A stretch of DNA of 64,000 nucleotides from Kineococcus gynurae (GCF_050871315.1 NZ_JBJLRE010000019.1), one strand, 5' to 3'. Counted from the stretch's first letter, positions 54,401 through 63,617 are shown. The notes: generated by a model from the letters alone, not told the origin. Translations and numbers: made by a program.

Positions 54401-55917
54401 GACGGCAGGGTCACGGTCTCGAGGTTCACCGCCTTGTCGGCCCGGACCTCGTACCCCTCGATCCCGGGTTTCCAGGCCTGCACCACGTCGGGGTTGTAGA
54501 GGTACACGTAGGAGGCGTCGTCCACGATCTGCCGGGCCGCCTGACCGTACAGGTCCTTGCGCGTGCCCTGGTCGGTCTCGGTGGCGGCCCGGTCGAGCAG
54601 GTCGTCGGTCACCGGGTTGGAGTACCCCTGGTAGTTGTTCGACCCGTCCGTGCGGTGCTGGGAGTGGTAGAAGTCGTAGGGGTCGATGTTGCCCAGCCAC
54701 CCCAGCATGAACGCGTCGAAGTCGCCGCGGCCCTGCCGGTCCAGCCACGCGGCGAAGTCCTCGGTCTGGATCTCGACGCGGACCCCCAGCGGCTCCAGCT
54801 GCGCGGCCAGCACCTGGGCGGCCGTCACGGTCTCGGGGTACTCCGAGGTGACCATCAGTCCCATCGTCAGCGGCAGGCTCACGCCCGCCCCCTCCAGGAG
54901 TCCCTTGGCCTTGTCCACGTCGCCGGTCCAGGGCGCGTAGTCCTCGTACCAGAACGAGTCCTCGGGGATCGCCGTCTGGTTGGCGCGGGCGGCGTCGAAC
55001 CGGGCCGCCTCGGTGACGGCGGCGCGGTCGACCGCCTCGGCGACCGCCCGACGGACCTCGACGCGGTCGAAGGGAGCCTTGCGGCAATTCATGGCGAAGT
55101 ACCAGTAGTCGACGCTCGCGACCCGGCCCAGTTCGACGCGGTCGTCGGAACCCAGCGCCTCGACCTGCTGCGGCGGGACGTTGTCGGTCCACTGCACCTG
55201 GTCGGTCTGCACCGCGGTGAGCGCGGCCGAGGGTTCGGTGATGAACCGGAACGTGACCCCGGTCAGGGTCGGCGCGTCGCCCCAGTAGTCGTCGAACCGT
55301 TCCAGGTTCACCTCGCTCGCCGAGGTGGCGGTCAACCGGAACGGACCGGTCCCGTCGGCCTGCGTCGTGAGCGTCGCCTCGTCGACCCCGCGCGGCAGGA
55401 TCGCCATGCCCTTGAACCCGCCGAGCTGCGACAGCAGCGACGGCGTCGGGCTGCTCAGCGTGAGGACGACGGTCCGCGGGTCGGGGGCGGTGACGTCGGC
55501 GACGGTCTCGAAGCGGAAGGCGTTGGCCAGCTGCTGGTCGATGATCCGCTTGTAGGAGAACACCACGTCCTCGGCGCCGAACTCGGCCCCGCTGTGGAAC
55601 GTCACCCCGTCGCGCAGGGTGAAGGTCCAGGTGAGCTGGTCGTCGCTGGTGGTCCACTCCGTGGCCAGCGAGGGTTCCATCGTCAGATCGTCGGCGGAGG
55701 GGACCACGAGGGTGTCGTAGACGTTCTCCAGCACCTGGAAGGTCGGGTACGCCGTCGACTTGTGCGGGTCGTACTGGTCGGGCTGGGCCGAGATCGCCGC
55801 GACGAACGCGGCCGCCCCGCCCGATCCGTTCCCGGTGTCCACCCCCTCCCCCGTGCTGCAGGCGGCGAGGGCGAGGGGCGAGGCTCCGAGGCCCGTGAGG
55901 ATCGTGCGGCGGCGCAT
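54397..55917 (-). CDS. dppA: peptide-binding lipoprotein (SBP family 5)
   Basis: A 506-residue extracellular solute-binding protein of family 5. The signal has a Tat-like RRRTIL motif and lipobox LAAC (Cys20). Landmarks include SLATEWTTSDDQLTWTFTLRDGVTFHSG and the FNCR-type helix NCRKAPFDRVEVRRAVAEAVDR. It captures peptides or similar oligomers for DppBCDF. ATG with GGAG 6 bases upstream. The order A-B-C-D-F is complete. Confidence 0.93.
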   Translation of the reverse strand: MRRRTILTGLGASPLALAACSTGEGVDTGNGSGGAAAFVAAISAQPDQYDPHKSTAYPTFQVLENVYDTLVVPSADDLTMEPSLATEWTTSDDQLTWTFTLRDGVTFHSGAEFGAEDVVFSYKRIIDQQLANAFRFETVADVTAPDPRTVVLTLSSPTPSLLSQLGGFKGMAILPRGVDEATLTTQADGTGPFRLTATSASEVNLERFDDYWGDAPTLTGVTFRFITEPSAALTAVQTDQVQWTDNVPPQQVEALGSDDRVELGRVASVDYWYFAMNCRKAPFDRVEVRRAVAEAVDRAAVTEAARFDAARANQTAIPEDSFWYEDYAPWTGDVDKAKGLLEGAGVSLPLTMGLMVTSEYPETVTAAQVLAAQLEPLGVRVEIQTEDFAAWLDRQGRGDFDAFMLGWLGNIDPYDFYHSQHRTDGSNNYQGYSNPVTDDLLDRAATETDQGTRKDLYGQAARQIVDDASYVYLYNPDVVQAWKPGIEGYEVRADKAVNLETVTLPS

Positions 55918-56126
55918 GAGCCACTCCGTCCCGGGGCCGGGACGAGCCCGGCCCCGTCGTGTCGGCCAGCCGTGGCAACGGCGGTCCCGGGCCGGTTGCC
56001 CGGGAGGGGGTCGCGCCCGACCCTGCCGAGAATCGGCGCCCGGCACCAATCGGGAACGCCGTCCGACCCGGTTTCGTGATCGGATCGACACCCGCCGCCG
56101 GGTCGTCCGGACGTCCTCGCGAGACG

Positions 56127-57587
56127 TCAGCCGGCCGCCACCGGAGCGATCGAGGCGGCCAGCCCGGGCAGGTCCAGCAGCCGGAGCAGGGGTGCGCCCG
56201 ACGGGCCGAGCTGCACCAACCGGTCACGCCCCTCGGCGGCCGCGTCCGCGTCGGACTCGACCCAGGAGGCCCGGGCGATGTCGTCCAGGCTGTCCACCAC
56301 GAAACCGGTCCGGCTGCCGCCACCGGCCTCGCGGACCAGGACGACGACGCCCGTCCCGGCCGGCACCTCGCCCCGCCCGAGCAGGACCGCGAGGTCGACG
56401 AGCGGGACCACCTCGTGCCCGACCAGCAGCACCCCGCGACCCGCGGGGTGGTGCGGCCAGGCCAGGGTGGTCGCGGGGCAGGGCATGACCTGGTCGATGT
56501 CGGTGAGCGGCACCACCATCCGGGTACCGGCCCGCAGGACGACCAACGGTTCCCCACCCACCCCGCCGCCGGTGATGCGGGCGGTCGGGTCCGTCGCGGT
56601 CAACGGCGGGGCCCCGCTGTCGGTGTTGAGGGCCGCCAGCGCGGTCAGGTCGGGGTCGGCGAGCACGGCGGCCACGTCCAGGACCAGGGCGTCTCCGAGG
56701 TCCGTGCGGGCCACGGCGGCGACGAGGCCGCCCGACCCCGAGCGGGGGAAGGGGACCAGGTCCTCCGTCCCGAGCCGGACGATCTCCAGCACCTGGGCGA
56801 ACTTGAGCGCCAGCAACCCGGTCTCGGCCCGCACCAGCAGCGCCTGCGTGTCCTCGCCCGGGTCGGTGCCGGGCAGTCCCAGCAGGGGCAAGGGGTCGAC
56901 GACGGCCACCCGGACGTCGCCGTAGTCGGTCACGCCGACGCAGGCCCCGCCGCTGAGCTGGGAGGGCTGCGGGCTGAGCCCCGGCAGCGTCGTGTGCACG
57001 TCGGCCACGTCCACCGCCAGCAGCACCGGCTCTCCGTGGACGGGGCGGCAGCGCACCAGGAGCAGCGCCGGGCCGGAGCCCGGGGGCCGACCCGTCGACC
57101 GCGGGTCCCCCTCGGGCGTGCCGGGTCCCGGGTCGGCCAGGGCGACCGCCACCACGCCCGGTCGGGCGAGCACGGCGGCCGGGTCGAGCAGGCTGCCGAC
57201 CCGACCGGACTCCGGGCAGACGAAGGTCGCGGTGGTCAGCGCGGCGAGCCCCCCCGCGCCCACCACGACGCGGGTGGGCACGGGTTCCACGAGGGTCACG
57301 TCGTGCACACCCTCGACGAGCAGTCCCACGGCGAGACCCTCGTGGGCGAGGACCACCACGACGTCGGCCTCCCCGCGCGTCGGTCGGCCGTCCAGACCGG
57401 CCGGGTCGAGCACCGGCAGGACGTCCCCCCGCAGCGACATCGCGCCCACGACCCCCGGGCCGGACGCGGCCAGCGCGTCCCACCGGGGTGGGCGGGGCAC
57501 GACCTCGCGCAGGCAGTCGATCGCGAGCCCCACCAGCGCACCGTCGATCCGCAGCAACCCGACCCGGATCGAGCGGTCGGGATTCAC
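56127..57587 (-). CDS. triple CheW-domain protein
   Basis: A 486-residue protein made of three consecutive CheW-like domains (about 5-150, 165-310 and 330-480). Each has the core pattern: a hydrophobic strand, LREVVPRP or LEIVRLG or DIDQVMPCP, then a GVV/DVLPVLD-type strand (MSLRGDVLPVLD; VPLVDLAVLLGR). Normal CheW is a single domain of 150-170 residues that couples receptors to CheA. Three in one chain could act as a scaffold. GTG start overlaps the receptor stop (GTGA), so the two are made together. No CheA lies in the window. Confidence 0.87.
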   Translation of the reverse strand: MNPDRSIRVGLLRIDGALVGLAIDCLREVVPRPPRWDALAASGPGVVGAMSLRGDVLPVLDPAGLDGRPTRGEADVVVVLAHEGLAVGLLVEGVHDVTLVEPVPTRVVVGAGGLAALTTATFVCPESGRVGSLLDPAAVLARPGVVAVALADPGPGTPEGDPRSTGRPPGSGPALLLVRCRPVHGEPVLLAVDVADVHTTLPGLSPQPSQLSGGACVGVTDYGDVRVAVVDPLPLLGLPGTDPGEDTQALLVRAETGLLALKFAQVLEIVRLGTEDLVPFPRSGSGGLVAAVARTDLGDALVLDVAAVLADPDLTALAALNTDSGAPPLTATDPTARITGGGVGGEPLVVLRAGTRMVVPLTDIDQVMPCPATTLAWPHHPAGRGVLLVGHEVVPLVDLAVLLGRGEVPAGTGVVVLVREAGGGSRTGFVVDSLDDIARASWVESDADAAAEGRDRLVQLGPSGAPLLRLLDLPGLAASIAPVAAG

Positions 57588-59656
57588 GAGCGGCTCGGCG
57601 TCGCCGAGATGGCGCTGGTGCGGACGGCCAGGTCGCGGATGAGGGTCCGGACGACGGCGGAGGTGTCCTGCTGCTGCCGGGTGGACTCCGCGATCGCCGC
57701 GATGGCCTCCGACGTGGCCGCCACCGCCTCCACGATGTGCTCGAACGCGGTCTGCGCCTGACGCGAGACCTCCGCCCCCTGCACGACGCGGGTCTCGGAC
57801 TCCCCGATGAGTTCCGCGATCTGATCGGCGGCCGCCGAGGATCGCTCGGCCAGCTTGCGGACCTCGCCCGCGACGACCGAGAACCCGACCCCGTGCTCCC
57901 CGGCCCGCGCCGCCTCGATCGAGGCGTTGAAGGCGAGCAGGTTGGTCTGCCCCGCGATGTCGCCGATGACCCGGACGATGTCGGCGATCGCCGCCGAGGA
58001 CTTCCGGATGAGTTCGATCGCCTCCAGCGAGCTCTTCAACGAGGTGAACCCCGTCTCGGCGCTGGTGTGGGTCCGGCTCGCCAGGTTGGAGGCCTGGTGG
58101 GCGTTGCCGGCGACCTGGTCCACCGACTGCGACAGCTCGGTGATGGTCTCGTTCATCTCCCCGCTCTTGGCCAGGATGAGCTGCTCCAGCTCCGCCTGCG
58201 CGGTCACGTCGTAGGCGTACTTGACGATCTTCACGGGGCGCCCGCGCAGGTCGAACACCGGGTTGTAGGTGGCCTGGATCCACACCGGTCGATCGAACTT
58301 CCCGACCCGGTGGAACCGTCCAGCGATGACGTCGCCCTTGTTCAGCCGCAGCCAGAAGTCGCGGTACTCCGCGGAGATCCGGTACTCCTGCGTGCAGAAC
58401 AGGCTGTGGTGCTGCCCGGTGATCTCCTTGAGGGAGTAGCCCATCGTGCGCAGGAAGTTCTCGTTGGCGGTGAGGACGTGCCCCTCGAGGTCGAACTCGA
58501 TGACGGCCTGGCCACGGTCGATGGCCGAGACCCGGCTCTTGAACTCCGCGTTGGCGACGGTGGCGGCGGTGACGTCCGAGGCGTACTTGACGACCTTGAG
58601 CGGTCGCCCGTCGGCGTCGAGGATGGGGTTGTAGGTGGCGTGGATGAAGACGTCCGCACCGTCCTTGGTCACCCGGCGGTAGGTGCCCTCGTCGAAACGC
58701 CCCTGGCCGAGCTTCTCCCAGAACCGGTGGTACTCGGTGGTCTCGGCCTCCTCCGCGTCGACGAACATCCGGTGGTGGCGGCCGCGCACCTCCTCGATGG
58801 AGTAACCGAGCAGGTCGAGGAAGTTGCGGTTGGCATCCAGCACGTGACCCTGCAGGTCGAACTCGATGACCGCCTGGGACCGGTCGATGGCGGCGACCCG
58901 GCCCTCCAGCTCGACGTGCCGGCGGGCGCTGTCGGTCACGTCGTAGGCGAACTTGACGATGCGGCGCACCTTGCCGTCGGCGCTGAACACCGGGTTGTAG
59001 GTGGCCCGGATGCGCACCTCGCGACCGTCGGCCCCGAAACGCGAGAACTCGCCGGCCTCGGTGCTGCCGGAGCGCAGGCGCCGCCAGAACCGTACGTACT
59101 CCGCCGAGGCGGCGTAGGTCGGGTCGCACAGCAACCGGTGGTGCTGACCGACGAGGTCGGCCGACTCGTAACCGAGCAGGTCGAGCATGTTGTCGTTGGC
59201 CCGCACGATCGTGCCGTCCGGCTGGAACTCGATGACGGCCTGCGCGCGCTCGATCGCGCGAGAGTGACCCCGCAGCTCGACGAGCTCCTCGCGCTCCCGG
59301 GTGATGTCGCTCAGGACGAGCAGGTGGGCCCCGTCGAGGGGCTGCACGGTGCAGCGCAGCCAGCGGCGACCCTCGACGCCGGCGTCGACCTGGATCTCGG
59401 TGTCGTCGACCGCCCGGTCCAGCAGGAGCTCGGCCAGCCCCTCCTCACCCGTCAGCAGGAGGTCGACCAGCTCGCGACCGCACAGGTCGAGCAACGGCCG
59501 ACCGAAGATCTGCTCGGCGACCGGGTTGGCGGCCAGCACGGTCCCGGTCGGGGTGACCGTCAGCAGCCCGCGACGCGCCATCACGGCCCGTTCGGCGGCC
59601 AGCAGCTCGTCGTCGGGGTCGAGGTCGAGCGAACGGGGGCTGGAGTACGTCGTCAT
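57584..59656 (-). CDS. soluble methyl-accepting chemotaxis protein with four PAS domains
   Basis: A 690-residue chemoreceptor without a membrane segment. A divergent PAS domain (about 25-120) is followed by three closely similar PAS/PAC units of about 122 residues (125-245, 247-367, 369-489), each with an IERAQAVIEF- or IDRSQAVIEF-type start, LGY or MGY, and ATYNPVF/I before the DVT end. A methyl-accepting signalling domain (about 500-680) contains DIAGQTNLLAFNASIEAARA and EVRKLAERSSAAADQI. It senses an intracellular signal such as redox, oxygen or a small ligand. ATG 59656 has AGAGG 7 bases upstream. No CheR/B tether is seen at the C-terminus. Confidence 0.9.
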   Translation of the reverse strand: MTTYSSPRSLDLDPDDELLAAERAVMARRGLLTVTPTGTVLAANPVAEQIFGRPLLDLCGRELVDLLLTGEEGLAELLLDRAVDDTEIQVDAGVEGRRWLRCTVQPLDGAHLLVLSDITREREELVELRGHSRAIERAQAVIEFQPDGTIVRANDNMLDLLGYESADLVGQHHRLLCDPTYAASAEYVRFWRRLRSGSTEAGEFSRFGADGREVRIRATYNPVFSADGKVRRIVKFAYDVTDSARRHVELEGRVAAIDRSQAVIEFDLQGHVLDANRNFLDLLGYSIEEVRGRHHRMFVDAEEAETTEYHRFWEKLGQGRFDEGTYRRVTKDGADVFIHATYNPILDADGRPLKVVKYASDVTAATVANAEFKSRVSAIDRGQAVIEFDLEGHVLTANENFLRTMGYSLKEITGQHHSLFCTQEYRISAEYRDFWLRLNKGDVIAGRFHRVGKFDRPVWIQATYNPVFDLRGRPVKIVKYAYDVTAQAELEQLILAKSGEMNETITELSQSVDQVAGNAHQASNLASRTHTSAETGFTSLKSSLEAIELIRKSSAAIADIVRVIGDIAGQTNLLAFNASIEAARAGEHGVGFSVVAGEVRKLAERSSAAADQIAELIGESETRVVQGAEVSRQAQTAFEHIVEAVAATSEAIAAIAESTRQQQDTSAVVRTLIRDLAVRTSAISATPSRS

Positions 59657-59774
59657 CGGCTGACCTCTGATGCTCGGTGCGGACCTGTAGGGCTCAATCA
59701 CCTCGCCCATCGGCCGCCCGGCGTCGGACCTGAACCCGGGGCGGGGAACGACACCCGTGCGCCCGCCCGACCGG

Positions 59775-60188
59775 TCAGGTCGCCGGCGGTCCCGGTGCCG
59801 CGGTCGGGGAGATCAGACCCGCCGCTCGTGCGGCCACGACCGCCTCGGCGCTGCTGCGGACGCCGAGCTTGCGGCGGATGGCGACCAGGTGCTGCGCCAC
59901 GGTGTTGGTCGCCACCCCGAGCTGGGCGGCCACGGCCACCCCCGAGCAGCCCGAGGCGACCCGGGAGAGGATCTCGCGTTCGCGGGGGGTCAGCTCGACG
60001 TCGACCGTGGAACGGGTCCGTGCCGCGAGCTCGAGGCGGTCCAGCTCGGCCTCGGAGACGAGCACGACCCGGCGTCCGTCCCCGGTCTCGAGGACGACGC
60101 GCCGTTCCCCGTCGGCCACGTCCGCCAGCAGCGCGGTCCACACCTGCGCCGCGTCGTGCGTCGTCGTCGGTCTCGGACCCTCGGACAC
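59775..60188 (-). CDS. LuxR-type HTH regulator
   Basis: A 137-residue protein: a short N-terminal region with a VVLVSEAELDRLELA strand-helix, then a LuxR/GerE HTH (about 73-130; LTPREREILSRVASGCSG, TNTVAQHLVAIRRKLGV). There is no receiver domain. It probably regulates the chemoreceptor genes or the divergent gene. GTG 60188 has GGAGGA 7 bases upstream. A perfect 12-base palindrome lies 33 bases upstream. Confidence 0.8.
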   Translation of the reverse strand: MSEGPRPTTTHDAAQVWTALLADVADGERRVVLETGDGRRVVLVSEAELDRLELAARTRSTVDVELTPREREILSRVASGCSGVAVAAQLGVATNTVAQHLVAIRRKLGVRSSAEAVVAARAAGLISPTAAPGPPAT

Positions 60189-60220
60189 CTGAGCTTCCTC
60201 CCTACGTCCCGCAGCGGAGC

Positions 60221-60232
60221 TGATCATGATCA
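60221..60232. promoter_or_regulatory. palindrome upstream of LuxR-type regulator
   Basis: TGATCATGATCA is a perfect 12-base palindrome in the divergent region between the LuxR-type gene and the gene at 60442. It could be an operator for the regulator. Confidence 0.35.
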
Positions 60233-60346
60233 CCGTAACCCGGCGGCGCCGACCCGGCTCCCCGGGGCGCCCGTCCATTAGACCCTCCCGCTCCCGGAGG
60301 GTTCGGACGGGGCGCGGCGGGTCGGCGCGGTTCCGGATATTCGCTC

Positions 60347-60352
60347 TAGAAT
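60347..60352 (+). promoter_or_regulatory. -10 element candidate
   Basis: TAGAAT, in an unusually AT-rich patch (GATATTCGCTCTAGAATCAT) of the divergent region, would start transcription near 60359, ahead of the gene at 60442. No convincing -35 is seen. Confidence 0.35.
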
Positions 60353-60441
60353 CATCGGCCATCGGAGCACAGCACGCGTCCGGTCCGGGTGGAGACCACC
60401 GCCCTCCCCGTCCGCGTCGTTGCGTGGGGGTGGGTAGGAGG

Positions 60442-60825
60442 ATGGCGGAGACCTCGAAACAGACGGGGCCGCGTGAACGGGCGCGGGTGACGAAGGCCGC
60501 GCTCGAGGCGTTGTGGGGGGACGAACTGCCCCCGACCGCCGATCCGGTCCGCGACGTCCTGGCCGACGCGATCGCCGTCGACGACCAGGCCGGGCGCGAG
60601 GGAGACCTTGTGGTGCAGGGCGATCAGCTCAGCCTGACCGTTCTCGTGACGTTGCTGCACCGGGCCGGCTCATCGCCCCCGGACGACCGCGACGCCCGCT
60701 CCCCCGGCCGGGGCCCGGTCCGGGACGGCGCGCTGGACCTGGTGGATCTGCTGCCCCTGGACCTGCGCGAGCGGGTCCGACGGCGCCTGCTCGGGACCGC
60801 CTCCGCCGGGCCCCGGAACGGTTGA
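60442..60825 (+). CDS. hypothetical protein
   Basis: A 127-residue, mostly helical soluble protein that I do not recognise. Segments: a basic N-terminus with RERARVTKAALEALWGDELP, a strand-turn region (GDLVVQGDQLSLTVLVTLL) and an Arg-rich C-terminus with LDLVDLLPLDLRERVRRRLL. ATG 60442 abuts AGGAGG, which is unusually close, so the true start may be GTG 60424 upstream or a codon slightly downstream. It lies just before the SipW module and may be cotranscribed with it. Confidence 0.5.
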   Translation: MAETSKQTGPRERARVTKAALEALWGDELPPTADPVRDVLADAIAVDDQAGREGDLVVQGDQLSLTVLVTLLHRAGSSPPDDRDARSPGRGPVRDGALDLVDLLPLDLRERVRRRLLGTASAGPRNG

Positions 60826-60921
60826 ACGTTCTTCTAGTAGCCGCATCGCTTATCTTCTAGACGATCTTGCCGATCCTTCTACCATCGGGGCCACCGGGCC
60901 CCCGTGACGAAGGAGGCGACC

Positions 60922-61572
60922 ATGGCCACGACCATCGACGGGGATCGGCCGCTGCGCCGGTCCACCCCCGGCACCGACTGCCCGCACCGCCGGGCGGCGC
61001 GGCGTCGCCGGTTCGGGCTCGCCCTCTTCCTCGTGGGCGGCGGCAGCCTCCTCGGCGGCGGCGCGTTCGCGGCCTGGCAGACCTCCTCGGCCCTCACCTC
61101 GGGCGCGGTGACGGCGGCCACCTCCGGGGTCGACGTGCTCGACGCCTCGGGGTCGTCCTTCACCGCCGCGGTCTCCGACCTGCTGCCCGGCGACTACTTC
61201 TACCGCTACGCCGACGTGGTCAACACCTCCCCGAACGCCAACGCCTTCGCCGGGTCGGTGGGGACGACCGGGGCCCTGCTCGGCAACCTGCTCGTGCAGG
61301 CCGACCGGTGCAGCGTGGCCTGGACCACCACGGGCGGGACGAGCACCTGCTCGGGAACGACGACCTCGCTCGCCGCGGAGCAGACGATCCCCACCGGGGG
61401 GACGACCGTCAGCCTCGGGACCATCACCCCCGGCGCGGCCAACTCGGCCCACCTCCGCTACCGCTTCAAGCTGTCCGACTCCGCCCCCCAGTCCCTCATG
61501 GGCACGAGCAGCACCCTCACCATCGGCGCCAGCGGCACCCTGACCGGTGGTCGCGACCGCACCGCCGGCTGA
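60922..61572 (+). CDS. SipW-dependent secreted protein, TasA/CalY-like
   Basis: A 216-residue exported protein. The N-terminus has the SipW-type signal: a basic RRAARRRRFG, a hydrophobic core FLVGGGSLLGGGAFA and AWQTSSAL at the processing site. The mature part is Thr/Ser/Gly-rich and beta-structured, with a single Cys pair (RCSVAW...STCSG). In Bacillus such proteins form TasA amyloid-like fibres or camelysin. ATG 60922 has AAGGAGG 5 bases upstream. The stop overlaps the next ATG (TGATG). Confidence 0.8.
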   Translation: MATTIDGDRPLRRSTPGTDCPHRRAARRRRFGLALFLVGGGSLLGGGAFAAWQTSSALTSGAVTAATSGVDVLDASGSSFTAAVSDLLPGDYFYRYADVVNTSPNANAFAGSVGTTGALLGNLLVQADRCSVAWTTTGGTSTCSGTTTSLAAEQTIPTGGTTVSLGTITPGAANSAHLRYRFKLSDSAPQSLMGTSSTLTIGASGTLTGGRDRTAG

Positions 61573-62132
61573 TGCGCGCCCGGACCGGGCTCGCCGCCGT
61601 CCTGGCCCTGCTCATCGGGCTGCTGGGCGCGGTCCCGGCCGGCGCGGCCTGGCTCGGCAACCGGGCCCGGTCCTCCGGTGCGGTGACGGTCGCGGTCTGG
61701 GACGGCGTCTTCATCCCCGTGTCCAGCTCTTTGCTCTCCGGCGCGCAGGGCGGTGACGCCTACGCCACCGGGAGCATCGCCCTCGGGGCGACGGCCATCC
61801 TCGACCTCAAGAACCGGGGCAACGTGCCGGTCCTGCTGTCGGGCCAGTTGGCCTCGGGGGCCGTCGTCAACGTCGGGTACGTGCTGGAGGCCTGCTCGGT
61901 CGCCTGGGTCGCCGACCGCTGCCCGACCGGCGCGAGCCTGCGGGGCGTGTCCAGCGGGAACCTCCCGCTCGTCGGGACCACGCGGACGGTCGACTTCACC
62001 GCCGGGACCCCGCTCGCCCCCGGGCAGTCGCTGTACCTCCGGCTCGCGTTCACCGGGGTGCTGCTGGCCGGAGCCTCCCTGACCTGCGTCGAGACCCCGG
62101 CGCGCGCCCCTCGCGACCGCACCCTCGCCTGA
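61572..62132 (+). CDS. second SipW-type secreted protein
   Basis: A 186-residue protein with signal peptide (LAAVLALLIGLLGAVPAGAAW), then a beta-rich mature domain with conserved ATAILDLKNRGNVPVLLSG and a GTTRTVDFTAGTPLAPGQSLYLRLAF end typical of TasA/camelysin-like subunits. It is coupled to the upstream protein and followed by the signal peptidase, so the pair probably forms one secreted structure. Confidence 0.72.
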   Translation: MRARTGLAAVLALLIGLLGAVPAGAAWLGNRARSSGAVTVAVWDGVFIPVSSSLLSGAQGGDAYATGSIALGATAILDLKNRGNVPVLLSGQLASGAVVNVGYVLEACSVAWVADRCPTGASLRGVSSGNLPLVGTTRTVDFTAGTPLAPGQSLYLRLAFTGVLLAGASLTCVETPARAPRDRTLA

Positions 62133-62152
62133 TCACCCCTCCTGGAGCCACC

Positions 62153-62692
62153 GTGAGGCCAGCGCCCCGACGCACCGCGATCATCCTGCCCGTCGTCCTC
62201 GCCCTCCTCGGCCTGGGCGCCCTGGCCGCGACCCTGTCCGGGGTGCGTCTGGTGCCGATCCTGACCGGGTCGATGACCCCGGCCGTCCCCGCCGGGTCGC
62301 TGGTCCTGACCACCCCGCTGGACGGGACGGACGTGCAGGTCGGCGACGTGGTGGCCTTCCAGCCCCCGGACCCCTACCGGCTGCCCGACGCCCGCCCGGT
62401 GATGCACCGGGTCGTGGCGATCGAGGACACCGCCTCCGGAACCGCCTTCCGGACCAAGGGGGACGCCAACGGGCTCGTCGACCCCTGGCTGGTCCCCGCG
62501 ACGAGCTCCGGCCTGGACCGCGCCTGGATCGATGTTCCGCACGTGGGCCGACTGGCCGCCGCGGGGCGTCTGCCGCTCGCGGCCATGCTGCTCGGCGCCT
62601 TCCTGCTCGTCCGTCTGTGGATGCGCGCGGAGCCGGAACCGGAGCCGTGCCACTGCCCGGACGCGGAGAAGGCCGACCCGCTCAGCGCCTGA
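62153..62692 (+). CDS. sipW: SipW-type (ER-type) signal peptidase I
   Basis: A 179-residue type I signal peptidase of the S26B/SipW class. The catalytic Ser40 is in LTGSMTPAVPAG, and His85 (VMHRVV) replaces the Lys of ordinary LepB enzymes, with Asp104 in KGDANGLVDPW. There are membrane helices at both ends (about 9-30 and 140-160). It should process the two upstream TasA-like proteins. GTG start with GGAG 5 bases upstream. The 3' end overlaps the convergent gene by 11 bases. Confidence 0.9.
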   Translation: MRPAPRRTAIILPVVLALLGLGALAATLSGVRLVPILTGSMTPAVPAGSLVLTTPLDGTDVQVGDVVAFQPPDPYRLPDARPVMHRVVAIEDTASGTAFRTKGDANGLVDPWLVPATSSGLDRAWIDVPHVGRLAAAGRLPLAAMLLGAFLLVRLWMRAEPEPEPCHCPDAEKADPLSA

Positions 62693-63617
62693 CCCGGGCC
62701 GCCCGCAACGACACCAGGGCCAGCACCAGGTCGGCCACCGTCAGCAGCACGCGCGAGCCGAGGACCACGAGCGCGGCTCCCCCGCCACCGACCGCGACCG
62801 CGACGACCGCGCCCAGGACGACCTCGCGCGCACCCGCCCCGGCCGGGGCGACCACGACCAGGAACCCGACCAGCCAGGCCAGGGCGTACCCGCCGAGGCA
62901 GAGCGCGAGCAGGTGCGCCCGGCTCAGCCCCGACCCCAGCGACGCGCTCAGGACGAACACCTGCAGCCCGACCGCGACCCACGAGCCCAGCGCCCACCCG
63001 GCCGCGGCCAGCAGCCCGCGCGCGGTGACCGGATGCTCCAGCGGTTCCTGCCGGGCCAGGCGCAGCAGCCGGGCCAGCAACGGGTTGAGCACCGCGGGTA
63101 CGAGCAGCAGCAGGAAGACCGGGGTCGCCCAGACCAGGTGGCGGGTCCAGGCCGCCCCCTGCAGGTCGACCCCGCGCAGCCCGAACGGCAGCAGCGCGCT
63201 CAGCAGCAGCGCGCACGTCGTCATCGACACCAGCAGCGCCACCGCGAGCGCCGAACCGGTCCGTCGCCGGGGGACGCCGAGGTCGCGGGCCAGCTCGGCC
63301 TGCGCGACGAACTGGAACACCGTGCCCGGGATGTAGCGCCCGAGCTGGCCGACGAAGAAGACCTTGGCCGCGTCGCGCACCCGCAACCGGGAGCCGAGGT
63401 CGGCCATCACCGCCCGCCAGGAGGCCCCGGCGAGGGCCACGTTCAGCAGGGACAGAACGAGCGCGAGGGCCACCGCCCCGGCCGACACCCGCTCCCAGGC
63501 GGCGGCGATCTGCGCGCGCTCGGAGACGACGTACCAGACGGCCAGCCCGAGGGCCAGGACGAGGAAGCCGACCCGGACCACGGGGCTGCGCAGCAGGCCG
63601 AGGACCCGCCGCAGCAC
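62682..63617 (-). CDS. UPF0104/lysylphosphatidylglycerol synthase-type membrane protein
   Basis: A 311-residue integral membrane protein with about eight helices. Motifs FFVGQLGRYIPGTVFQFVAQ and VVVAPAGAGAREVVLG match the flippase-like domain of UPF0104 proteins. It resembles the protein at 36373. GTG 63617 directly follows the upstream TAG stop. Its association with a methyltransferase suggests a part in a glycan or lipid pathway that continues beyond the window. Confidence 0.82.
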   Translation of the reverse strand: MLRRVLGLLRSPVVRVGFLVLALGLAVWYVVSERAQIAAAWERVSAGAVALALVLSLLNVALAGASWRAVMADLGSRLRVRDAAKVFFVGQLGRYIPGTVFQFVAQAELARDLGVPRRRTGSALAVALLVSMTTCALLLSALLPFGLRGVDLQGAAWTRHLVWATPVFLLLLVPAVLNPLLARLLRLARQEPLEHPVTARGLLAAAGWALGSWVAVGLQVFVLSASLGSGLSRAHLLALCLGGYALAWLVGFLVVVAPAGAGAREVVLGAVVAVAVGGGGAALVVLGSRVLLTVADLVLALVSLRAARVRR

